From contig JAEBDY010000012.1 in NCBI GenBank assembly GCA_049997955.1, forward strand, positions 124,001 through 188,000: 64,000 bases of DNA, written 5' to 3'. Below are positions 1 to 7,552 of the stretch, in pieces. The stretch is from Umezawaea sp049997955 (GTDB lineage Bacteria; Actinomycetota; Actinomycetes; Mycobacteriales; Pseudonocardiaceae). The translations under genes were made by a program, and so were the position numbers. The stretch's first letter is position 1. Every line of letters begins with the position of its first letter. The notes beneath the pieces were generated by a model. The model worked only from the letters and a program-made list of their open reading frames with translations. It ran no database searches and was not told the DNA's origin.

Positions 1-2222
1 CGGGTGGCGGCCTGCGCGGGCAGCACGACGCCGTCGACGTAGAGCCTGAGCGACGTGCCGTCGTAGGTGTGCACGACGTGGTGCCAGGCGCCGTTGGTGA
101 CCCCAGCGCTCAACTGGAACACGTTGTCCGCTCCGCCGCCCCAGCCCCAGGAGGTCATGGAGGTGCCACCGGCGTCGATCCACAGGCCGAACTTCGCGTT
201 CGGCGCGAGCGAGCCGTAGTCGAACAGCACCTGGCGCGTCGTCGCGCTCGTCTTGAACCACAGCTCGACCGACCGCGCGGCCGCTCCGGTCGGCAGCCCG
301 GTCGAGCCGGTGACCTGGACGTGGTCGTTGACGCCGTCGAACTGGGCCGCGGTGTTCGAGTCACCGGTCAGCGCGCCCGCCACGCCGAGCACGACGCCGT
401 TCTTGTGGTCACCGGTGTTGCTGCCCTTGCTGTCCGCGGCCCGCGGGTAGGTCGACGGCGTGACCTGGAAGTTGTCCAGGTGCAGGCCGGTGGCGTCGGA
501 CTTGGTGACCGTGCCGGAGTTCTGGAAGTCGCCGTCGAGGAACCCCGCCCTGCCCGCGGTCTGGAGGCTCGGGGTGCTGTCGGTGACCGGTCCCACCGTG
601 AGGACGCCGTTCACGTAGAGGCTCAGCGTCGTGGTGGTGCCGTCACCGGTCACGGTCAACCGCACGCGGGTCGTGCCGTTGACGACCATCTGGGGCAGTC
701 CGCTGACGAAGGGGAACACCGTGCCGACGCCGTTCTCGACCTTCCACAGGTTCCAGCTGGTGTCGGACGCCTCCCAGTCGGCCATGTAGTAGGTCTGGTT
801 CAGGCTGGTGTTGAGCCGCGCGACGACGCCGACCTTGTCCCCCACCAGGTTCGACCTGGTGACCAGGTCGGCCTCGACGGAGTAGTTGGCGGTGGGGTTC
901 ACGGCGGGCAGGTGGTTGATCGAGTAGCCCGTGCCCGCCCGGTACGCGCGTCCGCCGGTGCTGATCTTCTCGGTGTTGGCGGTGCCCGACAGGTTCGCCC
1001 ACGTCCCGCCGATCTCGGCCGCGTGGCTGGTCAGCGGGCTCGTGGCCGTTCCGGTGAAGGAGTCCGTCGAGGTGAGCGACGTGGAGGGCTCGCCCAAGCG
1101 CCAGTGGCTGAGCAGCCCGGTGGTCGCGCCGATGGCGCCGGAGTAGCCGATGATCGCCACCGAGGCGCTCGTGACGACCTGCTGGTTGCCCACCCGGTCG
1201 GTCACGACCATCCGGTAGAGGTAGCAGGTGCCGGTCGTGACCTGGCCGTCGTCGTAGGGAGAAGTCGGGTTCGGCTGCCCGATGTCGGTGAAGGCGCTGA
1301 AGGACCCGGTGGCCGGGCACGTGTCCCCGCTGAGCGGCGCCTGGGCGCGCTGAAGCCGGTACGCGGCGACGCCCGACCCGGCGTCCGCGCTCCCGGTGAA
1401 CGAGACCCGCACGGACTGGCCCGCCTGGTAGCCCGCGGCGTAGGTGAGGCTTCCGCCGGTCGGGGGCGCCGAGTCGTCGGTGAAGGTCAGCGTCGTGGTC
1501 GCGGTGTTGCCCGCGACGTCGCGCCCGGTCACGACTTCGGCGGGCGAGCTCGTGGTCGTGGCCGCCCAGCCGAACGGCGCGGAGACGTACGGCCCGCCCG
1601 TGGGGCTCGACACCGTCGACGGGGTGTGGGTCCAACCGGTGGTGGTGCCGGTGAGGGCGGCGGTCGTGCTGGACGCCGGCCCTGAACCCGCGTCGCTCAC
1701 CGCGTTGGTCAGGGTGAACGAACCCGCGACCGAGCCGCGGTAGTACACGGTGTTCCCGCTCTTGACCGCGGTGCCGTTGACCGTGATGGCGTTGACCGGG
1801 GGAGTCGGATCGGGCGGCAGCACCGTGGCGACGGCGCTCGGCACGCTCTCCGCGCCCCGCCAGTTGACGGCGAACACCGGTGACACCGAGTAGACCCACT
1901 GCCCCGCCGGGACACCGGTCTCCGTGCACGTGGTGGTCGCGACCGTGCAGGCGGTGTGCGGGGTCTGGGTCGTGGCGTCGTACCGGGTGACCGCGTAGCC
2001 GTCCACGGGGTGCCCGTCGGACAGGGTGGTCGCGCTCCACGTGACCGTGACGGCGTCGCCCGCGGTGCTGGTGGTGGGCGTCGAGCCCTGGTTCACGGAC
2101 GTGGCGGCGAACGCGCCCGCCCCGCCCGGGGTGGAGGTCGCCGCCCAGTACGCCCACGCGATGCCCACCGGGGCCACGACGGCGAAGATGAGCGCCAGCA
2201 CCACCTTGCGCGCGGTCCTCAT
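1..2222 (-). CDS. Partial exported FN3/LamG-like repeat protein
   Basis: Start ATG at 2222; the reading frame stays open to the left edge, so about 740 residues are visible and the C-terminus is missing. The N-terminus is basic, then a hydrophobic stretch ending in AWAYW (about residues 6-26), a signal peptide like those of the three genes upstream. After it come an FN3-like domain (about 45-125), a bacterial Ig-like segment, a jelly-roll/LamG-like domain (about 400-540) and a second concanavalin-type LamG domain with the motifs AAQFDG and LRLYVDG near the visible end. It is probably a cell-surface or secreted binding protein. The ATG overlaps the stop of the preceding gene (ATGA), implying translational coupling. 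The ligand is unknown. The domain calls rest on motif recognition only. Confidence 0.85.
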   Translation of the reverse strand, partial: MRTARKVVLALIFAVVAPVGIAWAYWAATSTPGGAGAFAATSVNQGSTPTTSTAGDAVTVTWSATTLSDGHPVDGYAVTRYDATTQTPHTACTVATTTCTETGVPAGQWVYSVSPVFAVNWRGAESVPSAVATVLPPDPTPPVNAITVNGTAVKSGNTVYYRGSVAGSFTLTNAVSDAGSGPASSTTAALTGTTTGWTHTPSTVSSPTGGPYVSAPFGWAATTTSSPAEVVTGRDVAGNTATTTLTFTDDSAPPTGGSLTYAAGYQAGQSVRVSFTGSADAGSGVAAYRLQRAQAPLSGDTCPATGSFSAFTDIGQPNPTSPYDDGQVTTGTCYLYRMVVTDRVGNQQVVTSASVAIIGYSGAIGATTGLLSHWRLGEPSTSLTSTDSFTGTATSPLTSHAAEIGGTWANLSGTANTEKISTGGRAYRAGTGYSINHLPAVNPTANYSVEADLVTRSNLVGDKVGVVARLNTSLNQTYYMADWEASDTSWNLWKVENGVGTVFPFVSGLPQMVVNGTTRVRLTVTGDGTTTTLSLYVNGVLTVGPVTDSTPSLQTAGRAGFLDGDFQNSGTVTKSDATGLHLDNFQVTPSTYPRAADSKGSNTGDHKNGVVLGVAGALTGDSNTAAQFDGVNDHVQVTGSTGLPTGAAARSVELWFKTSATTRQVLFDYGSLAPNAKFGLWIDAGGTSMTSWGWGGGADNVFQLSAGVTNGAWHHVVHTYDGTSLRLYVDGVVLPAQAAT

Positions 2223-2689
2223 GGGCCGACGACCAGGTTCACGGTGAAACTCGCGCCCTGGCACGCGCTCGCGGCGGTGGTGCTCATCGCGAGGGCGGCG
2301 GGCAGCGTGATCGGCAGGGTTCCGTTCACCGCGCCGACCCTGGGCGGTGCGTCCCAGCCGGAGCCGTTCGTCGCGGTGGTGAAGGTCAGCGTCGACGTGG
2401 AACAGCCGGTGTGGCCCGCGTCGACGGTGAAGCCCGCGGGCCCGAGCGCGAGGGAACCGAGGTGCACGGCGAAGAGGTTGGGATTCGTGACCACCAGCAC
2501 GACGTCCGTCGTCCCACCGGGGCGCAGACCCGCCGCGGGTGTCGCGGGGCTGAGGCCCACGGGCGCGGCCGTGCCCGCCGTTCCGGCGCCCGTGCCGCTG
2601 CCCGACCCGCCCCAGTAGGCGAACGCCGTGCCGTCCAGGACGAGGACCAGCACGACGGCGAGCACGACCGTCAACGGGCGCGCGGTCAT
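2219..2689 (-). CDS. Exported protein with SipW-type A-Y-W signal
   Basis: This is a 156-residue protein. It starts with a hydrophobic export signal (about residues 6-26) ending AFAYW, followed by a Gly/Ser/Thr-rich stretch (GGSGSGTGAGTAG). The rest looks all-beta, with two cysteines in the second half and a C-terminal CQGASFTVNL motif that resembles CQGATVALAY in the gene starting at 3524, so the two are probably distant paralogues. The AYW ending followed by GSGTG is typical of TasA/camelysin-like proteins that use a SipW-type signal peptidase; that is family knowledge. A role as surface-fibre or matrix subunit is inference. The ATG at 2689 overlaps the upstream stop as ATGA, and the stop overlaps the next gene in the same way. 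Confidence 0.8.
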   Translation of the reverse strand: MTARPLTVVLAVVLVLVLDGTAFAYWGGSGSGTGAGTAGTAAPVGLSPATPAAGLRPGGTTDVVLVVTNPNLFAVHLGSLALGPAGFTVDAGHTGCSTSTLTFTTATNGSGWDAPPRVGAVNGTLPITLPAALAMSTTAASACQGASFTVNLVVGP

Positions 2690-2961
2690 CGGGTGCCCGG
2701 CGTTCCGGCCGCGGCGATCTCGTGCACGACCACGCCGGGGTTGGTGATCGACAGCTCGACGTCCTGCGGGTTGGTGGACCTGAGGTCGAGCGGCACCATG
2801 ACTCCCGGTGAGATCGGTTCGACCGCGTCGCCCTCGACGAGCACGACGGGTCCGTTCGTTTCGACGGTGGACTCGCACCCGTGGAAGAACAGCAGCACCG
2901 CGATGGCGGCGAACGCCAAGACGGCGGCGAGCACGGTGGTCCTGCGGGTGGTGCGCGTCAT
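2686..2961 (-). CDS. Small membrane-anchored or exported protein, half-domain paralogue
   Basis: The product is 91 residues. ATG at 2961 is chosen because a GGAGG ribosome site lies about 8 bases upstream. A single hydrophobic segment at about residues 10-27 is followed by a Cys (HGCEST). The beta-rich remainder contains EPISPGVMVPLDL, which parallels EEMAPGVAP in the larger exported protein starting at 3524. It therefore looks like half of that fold. The lone cysteine could be lipidated, but the LFFHGC context is a poor lipobox. It is followed by an ATGA overlap with the next gene, so the three genes are probably made in fixed ratio. Function unknown; a pilot or cap subunit of the same surface structure is possible. 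Confidence 0.7.
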   Translation of the reverse strand: MTRTTRRTTVLAAVLAFAAIAVLLFFHGCESTVETNGPVVLVEGDAVEPISPGVMVPLDLRSTNPQDVELSITNPGVVVHEIAAAGTPGTR

Positions 2962-3044
2962 CCTGGCCTCCTCCACGGGAACGGGTGTGACTGATGGGGG
3001 CGGTCTTGTCGCCACGTCCCCCACCAGTCGGTGGAACCGGTCGG

Positions 3045-3524
3045 TCAGCTCACGGCGTAGGCGAGCGCCACGGTGGCGCCCTGGCAACCGTCCTGGTTGA
3101 CGGCCACGTCGTTGTCGAACGCGATCGTCGCGCCGGTCCAGGCGCCCACACCGGTGCCGACGGGCACCTGCGCGTCGACCGCCATGACCGCGCCGGTCAG
3201 GACGTAGTCAGCAGCGGTGCACGTGCCGACAGCGGTCGGCGACATGGTGACGCTCGCGATGCTCGCCGTCACCGACGTCACGTAGACGGGGGCGTCGTTG
3301 GTGTTGTCGAAGTTGCCGGACAACGTCTGCGGAGCGACTCCCGGCGCCATCTCCTCCACGGTGCTCGTCTGGACCACAGTGATGTCGACGCTCTCGCCGG
3401 TCGACGCGCTGCCCGTGCCACTGCCTCCTGCGGTCCAGAAGGCGTAGGCGACTCCGGCGCCCGCGATGAGGACTACCGCTCCTACCACCAGTAGCGTGAA
3501 CTTCCTGCTGAACTTGTGCATCAT
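3045..3524 (-). CDS. TasA/camelysin-like exported protein
   Basis: The product is 159 residues from the first of two adjacent ATGs (3524 or 3521), with AAGGG just upstream. The N-terminus is MMHKFSRKF, a hydrophobic core to about residue 28 ending AYAFW, then TAGGSGTGSAS, the hallmark of SipW-type signal peptides. The mature part is beta-rich with two cysteines (VGTC and DGCQGAT) that may form a disulphide. The length and layout fit the small TasA/camelysin-like fibre proteins. It is the first gene of the minus-strand locus, 83 bases ahead of the coupled trio. No signal peptidase gene is visible in the window. It may lie past the left edge or be encoded elsewhere. Confidence 0.8.
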   Translation of the reverse strand: MMHKFSRKFTLLVVGAVVLIAGAGVAYAFWTAGGSGTGSASTGESVDITVVQTSTVEEMAPGVAPQTLSGNFDNTNDAPVYVTSVTASIASVTMSPTAVGTCTAADYVLTGAVMAVDAQVPVGTGVGAWTGATIAFDNDVAVNQDGCQGATVALAYAVS

Positions 3525-3842
3525 GCGACCCTTCGGGGGATTCGGGGGATTCGGGGGATCAGGCAAACGCGACCGTAACTCGATAGTTCTGAGCGATTGT
3601 CTGGTCAGTCTCTGGACTGGGTCATTTACCAATTCCGTGGTTGGCGGACGCGGACGGTGACCGCGGTGACCCTGTCCGTGGTGGAGAACAGTCGTGCGGA
3701 AGTGGCGTTCGGGTCGTGTCGACCGGTGTGGGAATCCTTGTCCCGCAAGGTCGTTGTCACTTCTCGGGACGCTGGGGGAGTTCGACGGCGGGCCCCGAAA
3801 ACCTGTCGCACTTCCCGTGCGACGCGACCTAGGGTTGCCCGA
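3525..3842. promoter_or_regulatory. Divergent intergenic region of exported-protein locus and methyltransferase
   Basis: This 318-base gap separates divergent genes. Just upstream of the minus-strand start lie three tandem copies of TTCGGGGGA (about 3533-3559). The middle (about 3565-3640) is clearly richer in A/T than the flanks and probably holds the promoter of the exported-protein locus. At 3830-3835, TAGGGT stands 7 bases before the methyltransferase ATG and looks like a -10 box for a leaderless transcript. No small gene is convincing here. Confidence 0.5.
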
Positions 3843-4553
3843 ATGGATCTGACCGCTGTTGCCGTGCCCCACACCCTCGCGCACCTGAAGCCGCTGCTGC
3901 CCGCGCCCCCGGCCCGTGTCCTGGAGGTCGGCTGCGGCCGCGGCGCGCTGGCCGCGGCGCTGGCCGACCTGGGCCACGAGGTCACCGGCGTGGACCGCGA
4001 CGCCGAGATGGCCGCCGCGGCGGGCGAACGCGGAGTGCCCGTCATCCACGCCGACGTCCACGACGTCTCCGGCGAGTACGACGTCGTGCTGTTCACCCGC
4101 TCCCTGCACCACGTCGAGGACCTGGACGGCGTCCTGGCCCACGCCCCCACGTTGCTCGCCCCCGGCGGGCAGGTCGTCATCGAGGAGTTCGCCTGGGAGC
4201 GGGTGGACCGCGCTGCCGCCGACTTCCTCTACGACAACAGCGCGCTGCTGGTCGCCACCGGCCTGCTCGACGCCGAGATCCCTTCCGGTGACCTGCTCGA
4301 CGCCTGGGTCGCCGGGCACGACTTCCTCCACGAGGGCTCCGCCATGCTCGCCGCCCTGAACCGGGTGGGCTCGGATCCGACCGCCGTGGCCACGGCCGTG
4401 CTGTGGCGCTTGGTCAACGGCCGCGGCGGTGCCTGGACCGAACAGGCCTCCCGCGTCCCCGCCGCCCTCGACGTCCTCCGCCGAGCCGAGGAACGCCGCA
4501 TCGCCGCGGGCACCCTCCCCCCGGTGGGCTTCCTCGCGTCCATCCGCCGCTGA
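3843..4553 (+). CDS. Class I SAM-dependent methyltransferase
   Basis: The product is 236 residues. The Rossmann motif I VLEVGCGRG sits at about residues 25-33, the acidic motif II residue in VTGVDRD follows, and LFTRSLHHVEDLDG and LLAPGGQVVIEEF complete the UbiE/methyltransferase-11 type pattern. The second half (about 125-236) is helical and probably forms the substrate lid. The substrate cannot be read from sequence. The ATG at 3843 follows a TAGGGT -10 box by 7 bases, so the mRNA is probably leaderless. It stands alone, divergent from the exported-protein locus. Confidence 0.85.
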   Translation: MDLTAVAVPHTLAHLKPLLPAPPARVLEVGCGRGALAAALADLGHEVTGVDRDAEMAAAAGERGVPVIHADVHDVSGEYDVVLFTRSLHHVEDLDGVLAHAPTLLAPGGQVVIEEFAWERVDRAAADFLYDNSALLVATGLLDAEIPSGDLLDAWVAGHDFLHEGSAMLAALNRVGSDPTAVATAVLWRLVNGRGGAWTEQASRVPAALDVLRRAEERRIAAGTLPPVGFLASIRR

Positions 4554-4614
4554 ACGCACCGACGAGCTGACTCCCTGGCGCGGCGGGGTTGACGGTCGTG
4601 GGTATGTTGCGGCT

Positions 4615-5130
4615 GTGGCACAGGTCTTCATCCAACCCTCGTACGGCACCCCCGAGGCGCGCAGGTACGGAGCGGAGAGCTTGGACAAGCGCGTGCCGTT
4701 CACGGCCGCCTGCTACGCCGAACTGCTGGATCCGGCGGACCTCACCCGGTTGACCGCGCTGCACCCCGACGGTCTCGCGCGGTTCTGGGGCGCCACGGCC
4801 AAGCACGACAAGCGGATGGACACCGTGGCCACCGGCGACGTCGTGCTGCTCACCGGTCGCAAGCACGTGTTGGCGATCGGTGAGGTCGGCCACGGGTTCC
4901 GCGATCCCGCGTTCGCCCGCGCCCTGTGGAGCCCCGATCCCGGCAAGTGCGTCTGGAGCAACGTCTACAGCCTGAGCGGGTACTGGCCGGTCCAGGTGCC
5001 CTACGAGGCGATCTGGGCGCTGCCCGGCTTCACCGCGGGCGACAACTTCATGGGACTGCGGTTCCTGGACGCCGAGAGGTCGGCCGCGGTCCTGGCGCTG
5101 ACCGCGCCCGACCGGCAGGCCGTCCGGTGA
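4615..5130 (+). CDS. Putative PUA/EVE-like domain protein
   Basis: The product is 171 residues from GTG at 4615 (MAQVFIQPSYG). TATGTT at 4602-4607 is 7 bases upstream, suggesting a leaderless start. The core GDVVLLTGRKHVLAIGEVG, the aromatic stretch with LW and VWSNVYSLSGY, and VPYEAIWALPGF resemble the beta-barrel PUA-like (EVE/ASCH) domains found in modified-base readers and in restriction-linked proteins. This is a fold guess from pattern, not a firm family assignment. No restriction or modification gene is adjacent, so the role is unknown. Confidence 0.6.
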   Translation: MAQVFIQPSYGTPEARRYGAESLDKRVPFTAACYAELLDPADLTRLTALHPDGLARFWGATAKHDKRMDTVATGDVVLLTGRKHVLAIGEVGHGFRDPAFARALWSPDPGKCVWSNVYSLSGYWPVQVPYEAIWALPGFTAGDNFMGLRFLDAERSAAVLALTAPDRQAVR

Positions 5131-5227
5131 TCGACGCCGGTCACCGCGAACGACCCGGCTGCCGGGGTTTCCTCGTCCCGTCACCGGGTAGCTGATGGGT
5201 GGGCCAGACGGAAACGAGGAGGTTGGT

Positions 5228-5437
5228 ATGCAGGACACGACCACAGTGGACCGGTTGCGCACGGCGCTCGCCGATGTCGACTACCCGGCGGCCAAGGACC
5301 AGTTGACCGACCACGCCTCGCGCAACAACGTCGACGAGGACACCGTGCACGCGTTGCGGTCCATCCCGGACGGTGTCTACGGGTCGTTCGACGAGGTGGC
5401 GGCGAAGGTCGAGATCGACGAGAGCCGCGACGCCTGA
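5228..5437 (+). CDS. DUF2795-like small protein
   Basis: This 69-residue protein begins at ATG 5228, which has an excellent AGGAGG 6 bases upstream (5217-5222). The pattern LADVDYPAAKDQLTDHA, VHALRSIPDGVYGSFDEVAAKV matches the small DUF2795 family common in actinomycetes, with its conserved YP and LP-D-Y positions. The family has no established biochemical role. Family length is typically 60-130 residues, so this one is complete. Confidence 0.8.
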   Translation: MQDTTTVDRLRTALADVDYPAAKDQLTDHASRNNVDEDTVHALRSIPDGVYGSFDEVAAKVEIDESRDA

Positions 5438-5603
5438 CCTGGAAGCGCGCGGCTGGGGAGCGGTGCCCAGCACCGCCCCCACCCGCGTCGCGGTCGTCCA
5501 CAGGGGACGGACCGGTCGAACCACGCCGGGCGGCCGTGGTGATGGCCGCCGTCTGCATCAGCGCTCGCGTCGTCAGGAGAAGAGCACGCGGCGAGAGGTC
5601 CGC

Positions 5604-6518
5604 TCAGGGGATCGTGATGACGATCTTCCCGCGGGTGTGCCCGCGCTCGGCCTCGGTGTGGGCCGCGACGATCTCCTCCAGGGGGAAGGTCCGGCTGACC
5701 GTCGGGGTGAGGGCGCCGCGCTCGCCGAGTTCGGCGCCCTCCACCAGGAGCCCGGAGTCGTTCTCGGCGTTGACCCGGCGCACACCCAGGGCGTCGGCGT
5801 CCGCGAAGTCGGCGACGGTGACCACCGCGCCGGGGCCACCGGCGATGCCGACCAGGTCCGCCAGGGAGCCGGAGCCCGCCGCGTCGAGGACGACGTCGAC
5901 ACCGTCGGGGGCCAGGGCCTTGACCCGGTCCGCGAGCCCGGAGCCGTAGGTGGTGGGGATCGCGCCGAGTTCGGCGAGGAACGGGTGGTTCGCCTCGCTC
6001 GCCGTCCCGATGACGGTGGCGCCCCTGGCGACCGCGATCTGCACCGCGACGCTGCCGACCCCGCCCGCGGCGCCCTCGACCAGCAGCGTCCGGCCCCGCA
6101 GGTCTCCCAGCGCGTTCAGCGCGCCCGCGGCCGTCGCGATGGTGAGACCGGCGCCCGCGGCCTGCTCCAGCGTCCACGTCGAGGGGACCGCCGCCCACGC
6201 GGACAGCACCACCTGCTCCGCGGTCGCGTCGAGCACACCGCCGAGCCCGAACACGGGATCTCCGACGGCGACGCCGGTGACCCCTTCGCCGATCTCGTCG
6301 ACCGTGCCCGCCGCGTCGCGTCCGGGGATCGCGGGGAACTCGATCGGCAGAAACTCGCGCGCGTGGCCCGCCCTGACCTTCCAGTCGATGGGGTTGACGC
6401 TCGCCGCCGCGGCGCGGATGCGGATCTCGCCGGGGCCTGCGTGGGGCTCGGGAACGTCGTCGACGACCAGTTCGTCGGGTGTCCCGTAGCGATGGTATCG
6501 CGCTGCTCGCACGTGCAC
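5604..6518 (-). CDS. NADP-dependent quinone oxidoreductase-like (MDR family)
   Basis: The product is 304 residues. It has the GroES-like half with PIDWKVRAG and PAIPGRDAAGTVDEIG, and the Rossmann half with the nucleotide loop EGAAGGVGSVAVQIA (about residues 146-160). Zinc-binding cysteines and histidines are absent, as in zeta-crystallin/QOR-type enzymes, which reduce quinones or enones with NADPH. It diverges from the MarR gene at 6602 across a large perfect inverted repeat, so it is very likely the target of that regulator and may answer electrophilic or quinone stress. The start ATG at 6518 lies about 19 bases downstream of the repeat. Confidence 0.9.
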   Translation of the reverse strand: MHVRAARYHRYGTPDELVVDDVPEPHAGPGEIRIRAAAASVNPIDWKVRAGHAREFLPIEFPAIPGRDAAGTVDEIGEGVTGVAVGDPVFGLGGVLDATAEQVVLSAWAAVPSTWTLEQAAGAGLTIATAAGALNALGDLRGRTLLVEGAAGGVGSVAVQIAVARGATVIGTASEANHPFLAELGAIPTTYGSGLADRVKALAPDGVDVVLDAAGSGSLADLVGIAGGPGAVVTVADFADADALGVRRVNAENDSGLLVEGAELGERGALTPTVSRTFPLEEIVAAHTEAERGHTRGKIVITIP

Positions 6519-6536
6519 TCCCTCGATTTCGCGACA

Positions 6537-6587
6537 TCACTTGCCGCGGAAACTGAGGCTACTCCACTCAGTTTCCGCGGCAAGTGA
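6537..6587. promoter_or_regulatory. 21-bp perfect inverted repeat, probable MarR operator
   Basis: Positions 6537-6557 and 6567-6587 are perfect reverse complements with a 9-base spacer (6558-6566). Each arm itself contains a near-palindrome around CCGCGG (ACTTGCCG facing AGTTTCCG), so the site could hold two regulator dimers. It lies between the divergent reductase and MarR genes, directly beside the TAGGGT box of the MarR gene. MarR proteins usually repress from such overlapping sites; binding here is inferred. Confidence 0.8.
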
Positions 6588-6589
6588 GC

Positions 6590-6595
6590 TAGGGT
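6590..6595 (+). promoter_or_regulatory. -10 box for leaderless marR-type transcript
   Basis: TAGGGT stands 6 bases ahead of the GTG at 6602, placing the likely first transcribed base at or next to the start codon. The box touches the end of the inverted repeat, so a bound repressor would block RNA polymerase. There is no Shine-Dalgarno sequence before the start, which agrees with a leaderless mRNA. Confidence 0.55.
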
Positions 6596-6601
6596 GTCGT
6601 C

Positions 6602-7108
6602 GTGGAAGAGCTCACCGACCACGAGCAACGGGCCTGGGTGGCGCTGCTCGGGGTCCTCATCCGGCTGCCGCCGCTCCTCGACGAGGAACTCCGGCGCACC
6701 GCCGGGATCAGCCACGTCGAGTACCAGGTCCTGTGGTGGCTGTCCGTCGCCGAAGGACGACGGCTGCACATGAGCTCGCTGGCCGAGTGCTCGCAGGTCA
6801 CGCCGTCGCACCTGTCGCGGATCGCCGTGCGCCTGGAGAAGCGCTCCGAGATCCGGCGCGAACCCGACCCGGCCAACGGCCGGTACACCCTCGCCCACCT
6901 CACCGACGACGGCGACGCCCGCGTGGCCCGGTGCGCGCCCCACTACGCGGCGGCCCTGCGCAAGCTCGTCTTCGCGCACCTCGACGCCCAGCAGGTCGGT
7001 CAGCTGGAGAGCGTCAACCGGACCCTGTTGGCCGCGGTGCGCCCCGAGTGCGTCGACCCGGTGCCGATGGTGCTCGGGCGGACGGCGGACGATTCCGCCG
7101 GTCGATGA
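6602..7108 (+). CDS. MarR-family transcriptional regulator
   Basis: The product is 168 residues from GTG at 6602. The winged helix-turn-helix is clear: VEYQVLWWLSVAEGRRLHMSSLAECSQVTPSHLSRIAVRLEKR (recognition helix about residues 68-82), followed by the wing with REPDPANGRYTLAHLT. Hydrophobic dimerisation helices flank it. MarR dimers sense phenolic, quinone or oxidant signals and usually repress themselves and a neighbouring gene. Here the neighbour is the divergent quinone reductase, and a 51-base inverted-repeat region lies between them. Confidence 0.9.
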   Translation: MEELTDHEQRAWVALLGVLIRLPPLLDEELRRTAGISHVEYQVLWWLSVAEGRRLHMSSLAECSQVTPSHLSRIAVRLEKRSEIRREPDPANGRYTLAHLTDDGDARVARCAPHYAAALRKLVFAHLDAQQVGQLESVNRTLLAAVRPECVDPVPMVLGRTADDSAGR

Positions 7109-7171
7109 CTCCGGGGGCGACCAGCGGGCAGGTCAACTGCTTCCCGTTCACCCCGACCCCGCGTGACGCGC

Positions 7172-7540
7172 TCAAGCGCCGAGCTGGGACACCTGGTAGT
7201 GGCCGATGAGCCAGGCGCCGCCGAGCCGCCGCAGGACCACGCCGAGGTGCACGGCCAGCGCCGGTCGGTCGGTGAAGCGGAAGTCGACGGCGAGGTAGCC
7301 GAGCACGACGTCCTCGCCGAGCCGCCGCGACTCCAGCAGGACGTAGTCAGCGGTCAGGCCCGGTGGCTGGTCGTCGTAGTAGGCGGCCACGCCCGCGCGG
7401 CCGACGCTGTGGGGGCGCAGTCCCTGGAAGACCGCGTCGTCGGTGAACACGGCGGCGACCCGGTGCGGTTCGTGCGCGTCGATCGCCGACTTCCACTCGG
7501 CGAGCACGCCGTCCAGGATGTCGTTCTCGTTGCCGTTCAT
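7172..7540 (-). CDS. SnoaL/NTF2-like protein (SgcJ/EcaC-type)
   Basis: The product is 122 residues. The start MNGNENDILDGVLAEWKSAIDAHEPHRVAAVFTDDAVFQGL and the repeated beta strands (VVLGYLAVDFRF, AVHLGVVLRRLGGAWLIGHYQ) are the cone-shaped NTF2-like fold of the SgcJ/EcaC group (DUF4440-like). Such proteins bind small molecules or act as cyclases or isomerases, but here no substrate can be inferred. It lies 12 bases after the stop of the nitronate monooxygenase-like gene and is probably cotranscribed with it. Confidence 0.75.
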   Translation of the reverse strand: MNGNENDILDGVLAEWKSAIDAHEPHRVAAVFTDDAVFQGLRPHSVGRAGVAAYYDDQPPGLTADYVLLESRRLGEDVVLGYLAVDFRFTDRPALAVHLGVVLRRLGGAWLIGHYQVSQLGA

Positions 7541-7552
7541 GGGTTTCCCCGT

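Noticed and set aside
69..1685. A 538-residue plus-strand open frame
   Set aside because: It is antisense to the FN3/LamG-like protein, whose translation has clear domain structure; the plus-strand translation is low-complexity Arg/Gly-rich.
3466..3660. A small plus-strand frame with Gly-Phe-Gly repeats
   Set aside because: It only translates the tandem TTCGGGGGA repeat in the leader of the exported-protein gene and has no ribosome site.
4615..5130. Interpretation of the PUA/EVE-like protein as part of a restriction system
   Set aside because: No nuclease, methylase of DNA type or McrBC-like gene is adjacent; the neighbouring methyltransferase has small-molecule type motifs.
5373..6587. A 404-residue plus-strand frame
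   Set aside because: It is antisense to the well-defined quinone reductase gene and has no motif.
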